Part shown: positions 7,660 to 15,722 of the stretch, one piece after another
Layout of the letters: every line of letters begins with the position of its first letter
Position numbering within the stretch: position 1 is the first letter of the stretch
Assembly (NCBI GenBank): GCA_016721315.1
Contig: JADKIL010000003.1
Span: 372,001 to 436,000, forward strand
From: Candidatus Villigracilis vicinus
GTDB taxonomy: Bacteria; Chloroflexota; Anaerolineae; Anaerolineales; Villigracilaceae
Length of the DNA: 64,000 bases
Reading direction: 5' to 3'
The notes under the pieces: model-generated
Seen by the model: only the letters and a program-made list of their open reading frames with translations
What the model was told of the DNA's origin: nothing
Databases searched by the model: none
Program-made: the position numbers and the translations under genes

Positions 7660-8760
7660 ATGAACGAAGAACTCCAAGAACCTCAACCCCCAACCCTTCC
7701 CCTTTCGACTGTTCAGAAATTTTTATATGGTTTCATTGTTATTGCTGCCCCGATCTTCAACTTCTCGCTGATTGAACTTATGAAACCCGAATGGCAGGAT
7801 GGTAGGTTTACATCGTATCTCTATCTCTTCCTTTTGCCAGAAGCTTCTTGGGTTTTCTTCCCGTTGCTTTTATACGCTGTCTTGAGTTACCTCTTGCTAT
7901 TATGGGATAGTGAGCAATTTGCTGATTCTATAATTATCCGCCTTGGAATCTATGGCGGCACATTCCTTGCTCTGCAATACAGCATTTTATCGTTCATCAC
8001 TACATTTAGCCCATCCCCTGTTGTTTTAGCAGTTCTCCTTGCATATTCTGCACCTCTTATCCTGCCCAAGTTGTACTCTTGGTTGAGACCTCAATGGGAT
8101 AAATTGTTCGAAAAATATCGGCTTGCTATGATCATCATTCCATTGATCATCTTAGCCCTGGTGCTGTGGGGGTTTTTCTTTGTGCTAGCGATCTTTGGCA
8201 TCGCTTCGCCCTTCTGGTCTTTCCTTATTGCCTTTCAAGCTTCTCGTTGGCTTTGGAAACATTACGAAACCAAGTTTTCTTTTGCAAAGGGATTTGGCAT
8301 CTTCGCCTGGATTTCAGCCTATGCCTTTGCCTTGCGATTCAACATCTTGAAAATGTTCGAGCTTTATAACGCCCTGCCCACCGAACCGCCCAATTGCTAC
8401 ATCGCCACCGCCGCCGCGAATGGACATCCACGTTTCGTTGGTTCGCGAGAGGTGACATTGGCGAACGGAAAATCCATGCGGGTCAATCGTCAGTTGCAGA
8501 GGCTCAAGGCGGCGGAAATTGCTTTGATGGGTGTATCCGGCACAGGTCATAGAATGATGCGGAAGATTTATGATGTTGTCGGCAAACAACTAGCGGCACA
8601 CATCCACAATCCGTTTCTGGCAGATGTATCGTACCTACTGCTAAAACCATTTGAACTCTTGGCAGTCTTCACAATGAAGTTTCTCTTAAGCGACATTGAA
8701 GGATTAATAGCCAATATCTACATACAAAACCATAGTAAAGGTCAGCCATGGAATACTTAA
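7660..8760 (+). CDS. Polytopic membrane protein (DUF6688-like)
   Basis: 366 residues. The first about 235 residues hold six or seven hydrophobic helices. The C-terminal soluble part begins at CYIATAAANGHPRFVGSREV and contains VNRQLQRLKAAEIAL and a final hydrophobic segment. The Cys-Tyr-Ile-Ala-Thr-Ala-Ala element resembles the CFIATAAYG-type boxes, and the VNRQL region is reminiscent of DUF6688; both matches are from memory. Function unknown. It is tightly spaced after the GMC oxidoreductase gene and overlaps the next small membrane gene by 13 bases, so the genes are probably one transcript. Confidence 0.7.
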   Translation: MNEELQEPQPPTLPLSTVQKFLYGFIVIAAPIFNFSLIELMKPEWQDGRFTSYLYLFLLPEASWVFFPLLLYAVLSYLLLLWDSEQFADSIIIRLGIYGGTFLALQYSILSFITTFSPSPVVLAVLLAYSAPLILPKLYSWLRPQWDKLFEKYRLAMIIIPLIILALVLWGFFFVLAIFGIASPFWSFLIAFQASRWLWKHYETKFSFAKGFGIFAWISAYAFALRFNILKMFELYNALPTEPPNCYIATAAANGHPRFVGSREVTLANGKSMRVNRQLQRLKAAEIALMGVSGTGHRMMRKIYDVVGKQLAAHIHNPFLADVSYLLLKPFELLAVFTMKFLLSDIEGLIANIYIQNHSKGQPWNT

Positions 8761-9122
8761 CTGCGCTTATCCCAAATCTTTTACCGCAAATCCCCAATAT
8801 TCTGCTTCAGGCTGCCGGGCTTTGGCTTGCTATTTCACGAAGAAAAGAACACCCTAAAATTTTTCTTGCAGCGGCGATACATTTTGGTCTGGCATTGTTG
8901 GTAAGAATTGGCAGTCAGTTCTATGTAATTCTGCCGATCTACATGCAAGACCAGGGACTATCCACTACGAACATTGGCAGTATGTACACAACGCTCAATC
9001 TGATCTGCGTTCCTTTTACGATTATCATGGAAATCGCCTTGTTGTATGCTATATTCGCCCCACGGCAAGAAACTCATCACACCCCTAATACACCTATTTT
9101 TGCAGGAGATAAAAATGGCTGA
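8748..9122 (+). CDS. Small membrane protein, unknown function
   Basis: 124 residues with about three hydrophobic helices (LPNILLQAAGLWLAI, IFLAAAIHFGLALLV, LICVPFTIIMEIALLYAIF) and a polar C-terminus. The start overlaps the end of the upstream membrane protein gene by 13 bases, and its own end overlaps the peptidase start by eight bases, which suggests translational coupling. No family is recognised. Confidence 0.65.
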   Translation: MEYLTALIPNLLPQIPNILLQAAGLWLAISRRKEHPKIFLAAAIHFGLALLVRIGSQFYVILPIYMQDQGLSTTNIGSMYTTLNLICVPFTIIMEIALLYAIFAPRQETHHTPNTPIFAGDKNG

Positions 9123-10587
9123 AGATAAAAAGAAAGACGAAGAGAAGAAAGACGAAAAATCCACACCCAAGGATAATATCGTCACTACCAAACATTCCGT
9201 AAAGATCAGCGGCAAATCGCTCAAGTACACCGTGACGACCGGAACGATGGTTTTGAAAGAAGAGGTGACTGAAAAGGACAACGAGGTCGAAAAGCCGCGC
9301 GCGCAGATATTCTTCACTGCATATACCCTAGACGGTGTGCGCGATAAAGCAAAACGCCCGATTACTTTTTCGTTCAATGGCGGACCCGGTTCGTCATCGG
9401 TGTGGCTGCATCTCGGTGTGCTCGGTCCGCGCCGCGTGGTGATGACCAACGAAGGCGAAATGCCCAAACCGCCCTTCAAATTGACAGACAATGAATTCTC
9501 TGTTCTCGATGAAACCGACCTGGTTTTCATTGACCCCATGAGTACGGGCTACAGCCGCCCGGTGGAAGGCGAGAAGTCGAAAGATTTTCATACCTTCCAA
9601 AAAGACATTGCCTCAGTGGGTGATTTCATTCGACTCTACACTACACGTTACAACCGCTGGCTCTCGCCCAAATTCCTCGCGGGCGAGTCCTATGGCACCA
9701 CACGCTCGGCAGGACTCTCTGGCTATTTGGCAGACCGCCACGGCATGTTGTTGAACGGGCTGATGCTCATCTCAGCCGTGCTCGATTTCACTACCCTTGA
9801 TTTCAACCTCAACAATGACCTGCCTTACATTCTCTTTGTGCCGGGTTATACCGCCACGGCTTGGTATCATGGCAAGCTCGATAAAAAGAAACCCCTCAAG
9901 ACTTGGCTCAAAGAATCGGAAGAGTTTGCTTTGGGTGAATATGCGACTGCTCTGATGAAGGATGGGGCGCTCACGAAAGAAGAAAGAAGAAAGGTTGCGG
10001 AGAAACTTGCCCGCCTCACTGGCATTTCTGTTGAGTTTATTGAACGCGGCAACTTGCGCATTCATACCTTCCACTTCTTCAAGGAACTCCTGCGCGACCA
10101 AGGCAAAACGGTCGGTCGCCTCGACAGTCGCTACACCGGCATTGACCGCCTCGGCGTGACCGAAACTCCTGAATATGATCCGCTTTTTGCGCAGGTCAAC
10201 GGTCCTTACACTGCCGCATTCAACGACTACATCCGCACCGAACTCAAATTCGAAACCGATACCACGTACGAAATTTTGAGCGATAAAGTCTGGCGTCAAT
10301 GGTCATACAGCTATTTTGAGAACCAATATGTCAACGTCGCTGAAACCTTGCGCGCCGCGATGACCTTCAACAAATATCTCAAGGTCTTTGTCGCCAACGG
10401 CTATTACGACCTCGGCACACCTTACTTTGCCACCGAATACACATTCAACCACCTCGCCCTCGATGAATCTCTGCGGGGCAACATCAGCATGGGCTATTAC
10501 GAAGCCGGTCACATGATGTACGTCCACATGCCTTCGCTCAAGCAAATGAAGAAAGACTTGAGCAAGTTCATCAAAGACGCGAGTTAA
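9115..10587 (+). CDS. Serine carboxypeptidase-like peptidase (family S10)
   Basis: Alpha/beta-hydrolase of 490 residues. The N-terminal 25 residues are highly charged (Lys/Glu/Asp) and there is no signal peptide, so the protein may be cytosolic despite the family's usual secreted location. Family motifs are FSFNGGPGSSSVWLHLG (oxyanion-hole loop), nucleophile FLAGESYGTTR, Asp in VANGYYDLGTP, and His in YYEAGHMMYVH, giving a complete Ser-Asp-His triad. It should remove C-terminal residues from peptides. The ATG at 9115 is preceded by CAGGAG; an upstream in-frame ATG at 9046 lies inside the previous gene and is unlikely. Confidence 0.88.
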   Translation: MAEDKKKDEEKKDEKSTPKDNIVTTKHSVKISGKSLKYTVTTGTMVLKEEVTEKDNEVEKPRAQIFFTAYTLDGVRDKAKRPITFSFNGGPGSSSVWLHLGVLGPRRVVMTNEGEMPKPPFKLTDNEFSVLDETDLVFIDPMSTGYSRPVEGEKSKDFHTFQKDIASVGDFIRLYTTRYNRWLSPKFLAGESYGTTRSAGLSGYLADRHGMLLNGLMLISAVLDFTTLDFNLNNDLPYILFVPGYTATAWYHGKLDKKKPLKTWLKESEEFALGEYATALMKDGALTKEERRKVAEKLARLTGISVEFIERGNLRIHTFHFFKELLRDQGKTVGRLDSRYTGIDRLGVTETPEYDPLFAQVNGPYTAAFNDYIRTELKFETDTTYEILSDKVWRQWSYSYFENQYVNVAETLRAAMTFNKYLKVFVANGYYDLGTPYFATEYTFNHLALDESLRGNISMGYYEAGHMMYVHMPSLKQMKKDLSKFIKDAS

Positions 10588-10597
10588 CGACCATAGC

Positions 10598-10630
10598 CGA
10601 TGGACGATAGACATGGTCTATCGTCCATCG
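10598..10630. repeat. Dispersed palindromic repeat, GATAGACC/GGTCTATC family
   Basis: 15-bp perfect inverted repeat (10598-10612 / 10616-10630) with a three-base centre, built on CGATGGACGATAGAC. Related sequences occur at 16133-16200, about 20480, 22113-22147 and about 22540. As a hairpin between genes it may also stop transcription, but no T run follows. Confidence 0.7.
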
Positions 10631-10686
10631 CTTGAGCCAGTTTAAGAACTCTGCTTCAGCCAATTCTTTAGAACTAAAGGAACAGT

Positions 10687-11025
10687 ATGGTACTCGCAGC
10701 AAAAATACAGGTTTACGCAACCCCTATCTTATGTTTGATCTGGCTGGCAGGCTTTGTGCTTGCCTTGGTGAAGTTTCGCGTATCGCCCCGTGCATCCGTT
10801 CTATTCATCATCGCCCTGTTCTTCGCGGCGCTTGGTCAGACTCTCGACGTCATCAATTTACTGACGGTTAACAATATGGATCAACTCATATCGTTTTTCC
10901 CAGGGTCGCTTCGAACAATTAGAAGTATCCTAAACTACACCCCTAGTATTTTCAGCGTCCTTTCGTGGGGGCTGATCTTGTTTGCATTTGTCACAGTAAT
11001 GGGTAAAAAGAAAAATGAATCTTGA
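10687..11025 (+). CDS. Small membrane protein, unknown function
   Basis: 112 residues with three hydrophobic helices (about residues 9-28, 35-52 and 88-105). The ribosome site AAAGGA lies about seven bases upstream. The end overlaps the PGI/PMI start by 11 bases, suggesting coupling. No recognisable family. Confidence 0.65.
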   Translation: MVLAAKIQVYATPILCLIWLAGFVLALVKFRVSPRASVLFIIALFFAALGQTLDVINLLTVNNMDQLISFFPGSLRTIRSILNYTPSIFSVLSWGLILFAFVTVMGKKKNES

Positions 11026-12064
11026 CGACCTCGAACTCTTCAAACAAATAGATAGACTAAACATGATCGCGCAGATCAACGGTCTGCCCGATCAACTTCA
11101 ATCCGCATGGGGTTTGGCGCAGACGTTGTCGTTGCCGAAACTGGATGAGGTTCACAACATCATCCTTAGCGCGATGGGAGACTCCGGCTCGGCTGCCGAA
11201 CTGGTAGTTGCTTCGGTTTCCTCAAGCCTCTCACTACCCGTGAGCGTTCACCGCGGTTATGGGCTGCCTGCTTCTGCCACAGATAATACCTTGGTGATAT
11301 GTCTCTCGCATTCCGGCAATTCGGAAGAAGTGTTGGATACGTTTGAGTCTGCGCTGAAAAATGGATGCAAAATTTTCGTCATCTCCACCGGCGGCGAGCT
11401 AACCAAACGAGCCCAAGCCAACAATCTCCCCGTTTGGAACTTCACCTACTCCGGCATGGATACGACCGCCATTGCCTATCCCTACGCGTTGACCCTCGCC
11501 CTCTTCGCCCGCCTCGGCTTGATCCCTGACCCATCAAAAGATGTTGCCGAAGCTGTGGCAATGATGAAACGCTCGCAACAGCACATCGTCCCAGAGATGA
11601 TCGCGGCGAAGAATCCCGCCAAGCGTTATGCTGGGCAATTAGTGGGACGTTGGGTGACCTTCGTTGCAACTGAAAATCTTGCTCCCGTAGCATATCGCTG
11701 GAAGACTCAGATCAATCAGCTTGCCAAAGCTGGCGCGAACTTCGAGATCATCCCCGAAGCGACGCATAACACACTGATCGCCACCATCAACCCAAACCCG
11801 ACTCTCAATGCCCACACCATGACGCTCTTCATGCGTGCGCCGAGCGACCATCCACGCAATAAACTACGCTCAGACTTGATGCGTCAAGCCTTCATGCTCG
11901 AAGCCTTGAACACGGATGTGATCGATGCCCGCGGAGACTCGGTCATCGCGCATTTGTGGACATTGATCATTTTTGGTGATTACATGGCGTATTATCTCGC
12001 CATGGCGTATGGCGCTGACCCCTCTGAAGAAGATGCGTTTGTGAATTTCAAACGGTCGTTATAA
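11015..12064 (+). CDS. Bifunctional phosphoglucose/phosphomannose isomerase family
   Basis: Cytosolic sugar isomerase with two SIS domains, 349 residues, the length of the short archaeal/bacterial PGI/PMI family that interconverts fructose-6-phosphate with glucose-6-phosphate and mannose-6-phosphate. The first SIS domain shows MGDSGSAAELV, VICLSHSGNSEEVL and VISTGGELTKRAQ; the C-terminal half has EATHNT and a DARGDS region. It overlaps the upstream membrane gene by 11 bases and its ribosome site is weak (AAAAAGAAAA). A 28-bp palindromic repeat lies just after the stop. Confidence 0.85.
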   Translation: MNLDDLELFKQIDRLNMIAQINGLPDQLQSAWGLAQTLSLPKLDEVHNIILSAMGDSGSAAELVVASVSSSLSLPVSVHRGYGLPASATDNTLVICLSHSGNSEEVLDTFESALKNGCKIFVISTGGELTKRAQANNLPVWNFTYSGMDTTAIAYPYALTLALFARLGLIPDPSKDVAEAVAMMKRSQQHIVPEMIAAKNPAKRYAGQLVGRWVTFVATENLAPVAYRWKTQINQLAKAGANFEIIPEATHNTLIATINPNPTLNAHTMTLFMRAPSDHPRNKLRSDLMRQAFMLEALNTDVIDARGDSVIAHLWTLIIFGDYMAYYLAMAYGADPSEEDAFVNFKRSL

Positions 12065-12067
12065 CCC

Positions 12068-12095
12068 GTAGGGGCGGATCGCGATCCGCCCCTAC
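12068..12095. repeat. 28-bp perfect palindrome, GTAGGGGC family
   Basis: GTAGGGGCGGATCG followed directly by its reverse complement. It lies four bases after the PGI/PMI stop and before the convergent TetR gene. Related palindromes are at 28861, 36394, 41069 and 52693, each next to a stop or start codon. Confidence 0.85.
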
Positions 12096-12102
12096 GATAT
12101 CA

Positions 12103-12675
12103 TTACGCAAACTGTTCTAAATTGACTGCCACCAATGGATACGCTTCGTCCACGAATTTTTCGAGGGCGGGGCGTTTTTTCATATGGCTGTAGTGTGATG
12201 CCAATCCGTAGATCGCCCAGGAAGCAACGGTGGCAGGAATTTCGGTGGGGACTTTTGACTTCCGCAGCCAATACGAAAGCAAATCAAATATCTGCTTCTT
12301 GATCGTACCTTCAATAAGTGACTCAAATTGCTGATGCGGCTGAGCACAGCCCGTATGAACACGCGAAAGAAATTCCACTACGGCAAGGATCAAGTTACGA
12401 AGATTGTCTTCACTATAGCTACACACATTCAACGTTCGTTTTTCGATCTCAGCCATAAATGCTTTTTGGATGGTGTAATCAAGCAGGGCGTATTTATCGG
12501 GGAAATGAGCATAAAACGTGGCACGGTTGACCTGTGCCTTGTCGGTCACATCTTGCACAGAAATGGATTCGAATCCTTTTTCGGCGAGAAGAGATTCAAA
12601 GGATTGCAGAATCAAGCCGCGGGTCCGTTTGACGCGCGGGTCTAGTTTTTCTTCTTCTCTTGGGTTAGGCAACAT
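12103..12675 (-). CDS. TetR/AcrR-family transcriptional regulator
   Basis: 190-residue DNA-binding repressor. The N-terminal helix-turn-helix is clear (TRGLILQSFESLLAEKGFESISVQDVTDKA, then VNRATFYAHFPDKYALL); the C-terminal ligand-binding and dimer domain is divergent. The start has AAAGGAG upstream. It is divergent from the DoxX and CDGSH genes, and two palindromes of the form TGTTG-N6-CAACA in the shared intergenic region (12687-12702 and 12760-12775) are likely its operators, so it probably represses both itself and the DoxX unit. The ligand is unknown; DoxX and CDGSH partners suggest redox or electrophile stress. Confidence 0.9.
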   Translation of the reverse strand: MLPNPREEEKLDPRVKRTRGLILQSFESLLAEKGFESISVQDVTDKAQVNRATFYAHFPDKYALLDYTIQKAFMAEIEKRTLNVCSYSEDNLRNLILAVVEFLSRVHTGCAQPHQQFESLIEGTIKKQIFDLLSYWLRKSKVPTEIPATVASWAIYGLASHYSHMKKRPALEKFVDEAYPLVAVNLEQFA

Positions 12676-12686
12676 TTTCGCTCCTT

Positions 12687-12702
12687 TGTTGCTTAGTCAA
12701 CA
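12687..12702. promoter_or_regulatory. Putative TetR operator 1
   Basis: TGTTG-CTTAGT-CAACA, a palindrome with a six-base centre, 12 bases upstream of the TetR start codon. The arms match operator 2. Confidence 0.65.
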
Positions 12703-12759
12703 TTCTCAAGTCTTTGTTGGTTGACTTTCAAAGCGGGGATTGGTAAATTAGACAACATC

Positions 12760-12775
12760 TGTTGTTTAGGCAACA
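12760..12775. promoter_or_regulatory. Putative TetR operator 2
   Basis: TGTTG-TTTAGG-CAACA, the same arms and spacing as operator 1. It ends a few bases before TATATTAT (12780-12787), a likely -10 region for the DoxX gene, so bound repressor would block RNA polymerase. Confidence 0.65.
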
Positions 12776-12810
12776 AATGTATATTATCAAACAACTCAAG
12801 GAGAGTCAAG

Positions 12811-13182
12811 ATGAACATCGCTTTATGGGTCGCTCAAGTGTTGCTGGCTGGCATGTATGGCATGGCAGGCGGTATGAAGACCTTTCAACCCGATGGCGTG
12901 CGCAAGAATCCGCAGATGACCTGGGCGCACGATCAACAGGATGGTTACATCCGCTTTGTAGGCGTTTCAGAATTGCTCGGCGCGTTAGGCATGATCTTAC
13001 CAATGCTCACCGGTATTCTGCCATGGCTGACCCCGCTCGCCGCTGTGGGTCTTTCGATCATTCAAGTGCTCGCGATTTTCATGGTGCATTTGCCAAAGAA
13101 AGAATATCAGGTCATTCCCGTGAATATTGTTCTGCTCGCATTATCTATCTTTGTGGCATACGGGCGTTTTGCCTTATCCTAA
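12811..13182 (+). CDS. DoxX-family membrane protein
   Basis: 123 residues with four hydrophobic helices and a DoxX-like arrangement (LLAGMYGMAGGMKTF, GVSELLGALGMILPMLTG, LTPLAAVGLSIIQVLAIFMV, VNIVLLALSIFVAYGRF). DoxX relatives sit in the membrane and are linked to redox stress or thiosulfate/quinone chemistry; the actual role here is unknown. The ATG at 12811 has AAGGAGAG upstream, and longer in-frame starts run through the operator region and are unlikely. The CDGSH gene follows after 29 bases with its own ribosome site. Confidence 0.85.
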   Translation: MNIALWVAQVLLAGMYGMAGGMKTFQPDGVRKNPQMTWAHDQQDGYIRFVGVSELLGALGMILPMLTGILPWLTPLAAVGLSIIQVLAIFMVHLPKKEYQVIPVNIVLLALSIFVAYGRFALS

Positions 13183-13211
13183 ATCTAATTTTTCCAAGGA
13201 GTTACAACACC

Positions 13212-13433
13212 ATGTCCGAAAATCTCGAAATTAAGGCAAGCAAAAGCGGTCCATACCTAATCGCAGGAAACTTTACATTTACCGATGCGGAAGGCAATAC
13301 CAAGACCGTCGAAAAAATGGTCGCGCTCTGCCGTTGTGGACAATCCGCCAATAAGCCTTTCTGCGATGGCACTCATAAAAAAATCGGTTTTGAGGCTACC
13401 GAAGGCGCATTGGCTTTGAACGTAATTGCATAA
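13212..13433 (+). CDS. CDGSH iron-sulfur domain protein
   Basis: 73-residue protein with one CDGSH motif, CRCGQSANKPFCDGTH, where three Cys and one His bind a redox-active [2Fe-2S] cluster. It is preceded by AAGGAG. It sits in a probable operon with the DoxX gene under TetR control. Small stand-alone bacterial CDGSH proteins are thought to act in electron transfer or iron-sulfur/redox sensing; no specific partner can be inferred. Confidence 0.92.
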   Translation: MSENLEIKASKSGPYLIAGNFTFTDAEGNTKTVEKMVALCRCGQSANKPFCDGTHKKIGFEATEGALALNVIA

Positions 13434-13449
13434 ATCTTAAAGTACAATC

Positions 13450-13477
13450 GAGTCCGATGCCGAAAGACATCGGACTC
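13450..13477 (+). other. Hairpin upstream of the VOC dioxygenase gene
   Basis: 10-bp perfect stem GAGTCCGATG (13450-13459) / CATCGGACTC (13468-13477) with an 8-base loop and no T run. A TACAAT box (13443-13448) touches its left side, so it may be the 5' end of the following transcript or the end of the previous one. Confidence 0.5.
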
Positions 13478-13493
13478 CACGTTAGAGGTAAAC

Positions 13494-14405
13494 ATGATGA
13501 CGCAACCAAACACGCTTCAGGAATATTCGGTTCACCCCGCCACCAGAATGGGACATGTCTCCCTGACCGTGGCGAGTCTTGAAAACCAGATCCTGTTCTA
13601 CGAAAAGGCAATGGGCTTCAAAGTCCACTGGCGCGAAGGCAACAAAGCCGGTCTCGGCGCCGGAGGCGCGGATCTGCTTCAATTCACCGAAGAACCGAAC
13701 CTCAAGCGATATCAACGCACAACCGGTTTGTATCACTTTGCCATCGTCTTCCCGAATCGCCGCGAGCTTGCCATTGCCATGGCGCGTTTGTTTGCGTTGA
13801 AAGTTCCCAACTCGCCCACCGACCATGTCATGACCAAGACCACCTACCTCAATGACCCCGAAGGCAACGGCATTGAGTTGTATTGCGAATCCCCCGAAGA
13901 TGGTTTCTGGGAGATCAAAGATGGCAACTATGAAGCCCGCTGGGCAGACGGACGCTGGAGCGATGGACGCGAAGCGCTTGATGTCGACGCGCTCTTTACT
14001 CACCTCAAAGAAGATGACCGCCTCGATGTGAACATCCCTGCTGAAACCCGCATGGGTCATGTCCACTTGCATGTGCGCGATATCCCTGAAACGATCGACT
14101 TTTATCACGGCGTGCTCGGCTTTGATGTAATGGGTGTTTCCAAAGGAATCGGCATGGCCTTCGTCTCAGCTGGTGGATATCACCACCACATCGGTCTCAA
14201 CACCTGGAACGGACGCGGCGCGCCTCCGCCCCCCGCCGATGCCGTAGGTCTACGCTTCATGACCGTGGATTACCCGAATCCTTCCGTGCTCGCCGAAGTC
14301 ACCGCCCGCGTGGAAAATGCAGGCATCCCATATAACAAGATAGATGATGGCTATCTACTACAAAACCCATCACAGAACGGGGTGCTACTGAGAGTTGCGC
14401 CATAA
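13494..14405 (+). CDS. VOC-family ring-cleavage dioxygenase (CatE-like)
   Basis: 303 residues with two vicinal-oxygen-chelate modules (about 18-130 and 180-290). Metal ligands are plausible: His in MGHVSLTV, His in GLYHFAIV and Glu in GIELYC for the first module; MGHVHLHV and YHHHIGLNTW for the second. The overall layout matches extradiol catechol 2,3-dioxygenase-like proteins such as YfiE/CatE. The substrate is unknown. Two adjacent ATG codons (13494, 13497) are possible starts, with AGAGG upstream. It is followed by an odd homopolymer-rich stretch. Confidence 0.88.
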   Translation: MMTQPNTLQEYSVHPATRMGHVSLTVASLENQILFYEKAMGFKVHWREGNKAGLGAGGADLLQFTEEPNLKRYQRTTGLYHFAIVFPNRRELAIAMARLFALKVPNSPTDHVMTKTTYLNDPEGNGIELYCESPEDGFWEIKDGNYEARWADGRWSDGREALDVDALFTHLKEDDRLDVNIPAETRMGHVHLHVRDIPETIDFYHGVLGFDVMGVSKGIGMAFVSAGGYHHHIGLNTWNGRGAPPPPADAVGLRFMTVDYPNPSVLAEVTARVENAGIPYNKIDDGYLLQNPSQNGVLLRVAP

Positions 14406-14441
14406 CAAGCATTTCATGTAAATAACTCAAGTTGCCACCCC

Positions 14442-14557
14442 AAAATTTTGGGGGGGGGGGGGGGGTTTTTTTTGCAAAGGGGCAAAGAAGAAAAGATTTA
14501 AGTGTTTTTTTTTTTGGCCGGGGGGCCTTGTGTTTTTTTTTTTTTTCTTTGTGGGGT
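14442..14557. other. Homopolymer-rich low-complexity patch, possible assembly artefact
   Basis: The stretch holds a run of 16 G (14450-14465) directly followed by 8 T, then two more long T runs and G-rich blocks. Nothing else in the window looks like this. It lies between the VOC gene and a bidirectional terminator and carries no credible gene. Confidence 0.7.
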
Positions 14558-14575
14558 CCTTGGGTTAAACAAAAA

Positions 14576-14606
14576 AATCCTGAAGAAAACCTTCAGGATT
14601 TTTTTT
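14576..14606. terminator. Bidirectional terminator
   Basis: 10-bp stem AATCCTGAAG (14576-14585) / CTTCAGGATT (14591-14600) with A run on the left and T run on the right. It serves the convergent VOC and MDR dehydrogenase genes. Confidence 0.85.
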
Positions 14607-14608
14607 GT

Positions 14609-15583
14609 TTAAGATGCAACGGTCAAAATCACTTTCCCGCGCGCATGTCCTTCTCCAAGATATCGAAGGGCTTGCGCGGTTTCGCTTAATGGATAGCGTT
14701 TATCGATGACAGGCTTGATCTTACCTGCCTCTGCCAAACCTTTTAGATAGATAAGATCTGCCTGCTTGGGCTGCGCGGTTAATGCGCCCAATTTCCTGCC
14801 GTCCTTTTCAGAAACGAACGAACCGCGCAGTACCGCTTCAAAAATTTGCTTCGTCGTACCGCCTGCCATCACATACATTCCCTTGGGGGTAAGCGCATCT
14901 TTGTAATCAGTGATGGGATGATACCCATTCACGGCAAGAATCAAGTCGTACTGTTTTCTGTTTTTGGTGAAATCTTCTTTGGTGTAATCAATGACATGGT
15001 CAGCACCCAACGAACGGACCAGATCCATGTTACGCGTGCTGCACACAGCTGTGACTTCCACACCCAACACTTTGGCGATCTGCACTGCAAACGAACCGAC
15101 TCCACCCGAAGCGCCCTGAATCAATACCTTGTGCCCGGCTTGGATCTTGCCCGCGTCGCGCAAACCTTGCAAGGCTGTCACTGCCGCCATCGGGAAAGCC
15201 GCCGCCTCTTCAAAAGTCAGGTTGACCGGTTTCAACGCCAGCGCTTTTTCCGGCACAGCCACATATTCTGCAAAACTGCCGCAGCCGCTTGCCGCCAGGT
15301 CGCCATAGACTTCATCCCCAACTTTGAACTGTGTCACATTTTTACCTACGGCTTCAACCCGCCCGGCAACATCTGCACCGGGGATTTTATATTTGGGCTT
15401 GAAGAACCCGGCGTTTAACCGCACAAGGAAAATATCTGCGGTCAATAAATGCCAGTCAAACATGTTTAGGGACGCCGCATGGATTTTTACCAATACTTCG
15501 TTATCTTTAGGGGTAGGTTTTGCTGTCTCTTTGAACTCCAGCACATCGGGAGTGCCATATCGCTCTGTAATGATCGCTTTCAT
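14609..15583 (-). CDS. Zinc-independent MDR NAD(P)H:quinone-type oxidoreductase
   Basis: 324-residue medium-chain dehydrogenase/reductase. The N-terminal GroES-like fold contains PGADVAGRVEAVG and VGDEVYGDLA. The nucleotide-binding motif is LIQGASGGVGSFAVQIAK, and the C-terminal EGHARGKVIL is typical of the quinone oxidoreductase subgroup. The catalytic zinc ligands of alcohol dehydrogenases are absent, which fits NAD(P)H-dependent reduction of quinones or enones. TAGGA precedes the ATG. The gene is divergent from the TGA-containing membrane protein gene at 15723. Confidence 0.88.
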   Translation of the reverse strand: MKAIITERYGTPDVLEFKETAKPTPKDNEVLVKIHAASLNMFDWHLLTADIFLVRLNAGFFKPKYKIPGADVAGRVEAVGKNVTQFKVGDEVYGDLAASGCGSFAEYVAVPEKALALKPVNLTFEEAAAFPMAAVTALQGLRDAGKIQAGHKVLIQGASGGVGSFAVQIAKVLGVEVTAVCSTRNMDLVRSLGADHVIDYTKEDFTKNRKQYDLILAVNGYHPITDYKDALTPKGMYVMAGGTTKQIFEAVLRGSFVSEKDGRKLGALTAQPKQADLIYLKGLAEAGKIKPVIDKRYPLSETAQALRYLGEGHARGKVILTVAS

Positions 15584-15722
15584 GTAAATTCCTATCTGCT
15601 TCTTTTAATTTAGAGTGCGTTGAGAAGATGTACGCCAGTTTGCAAATTTGGTTGCAAAGAGCTAAAAACTCCAGTAAAAATTTCACGACTGGGAACGTCT
15701 CTACCCCACGAAAGGGATTTGT

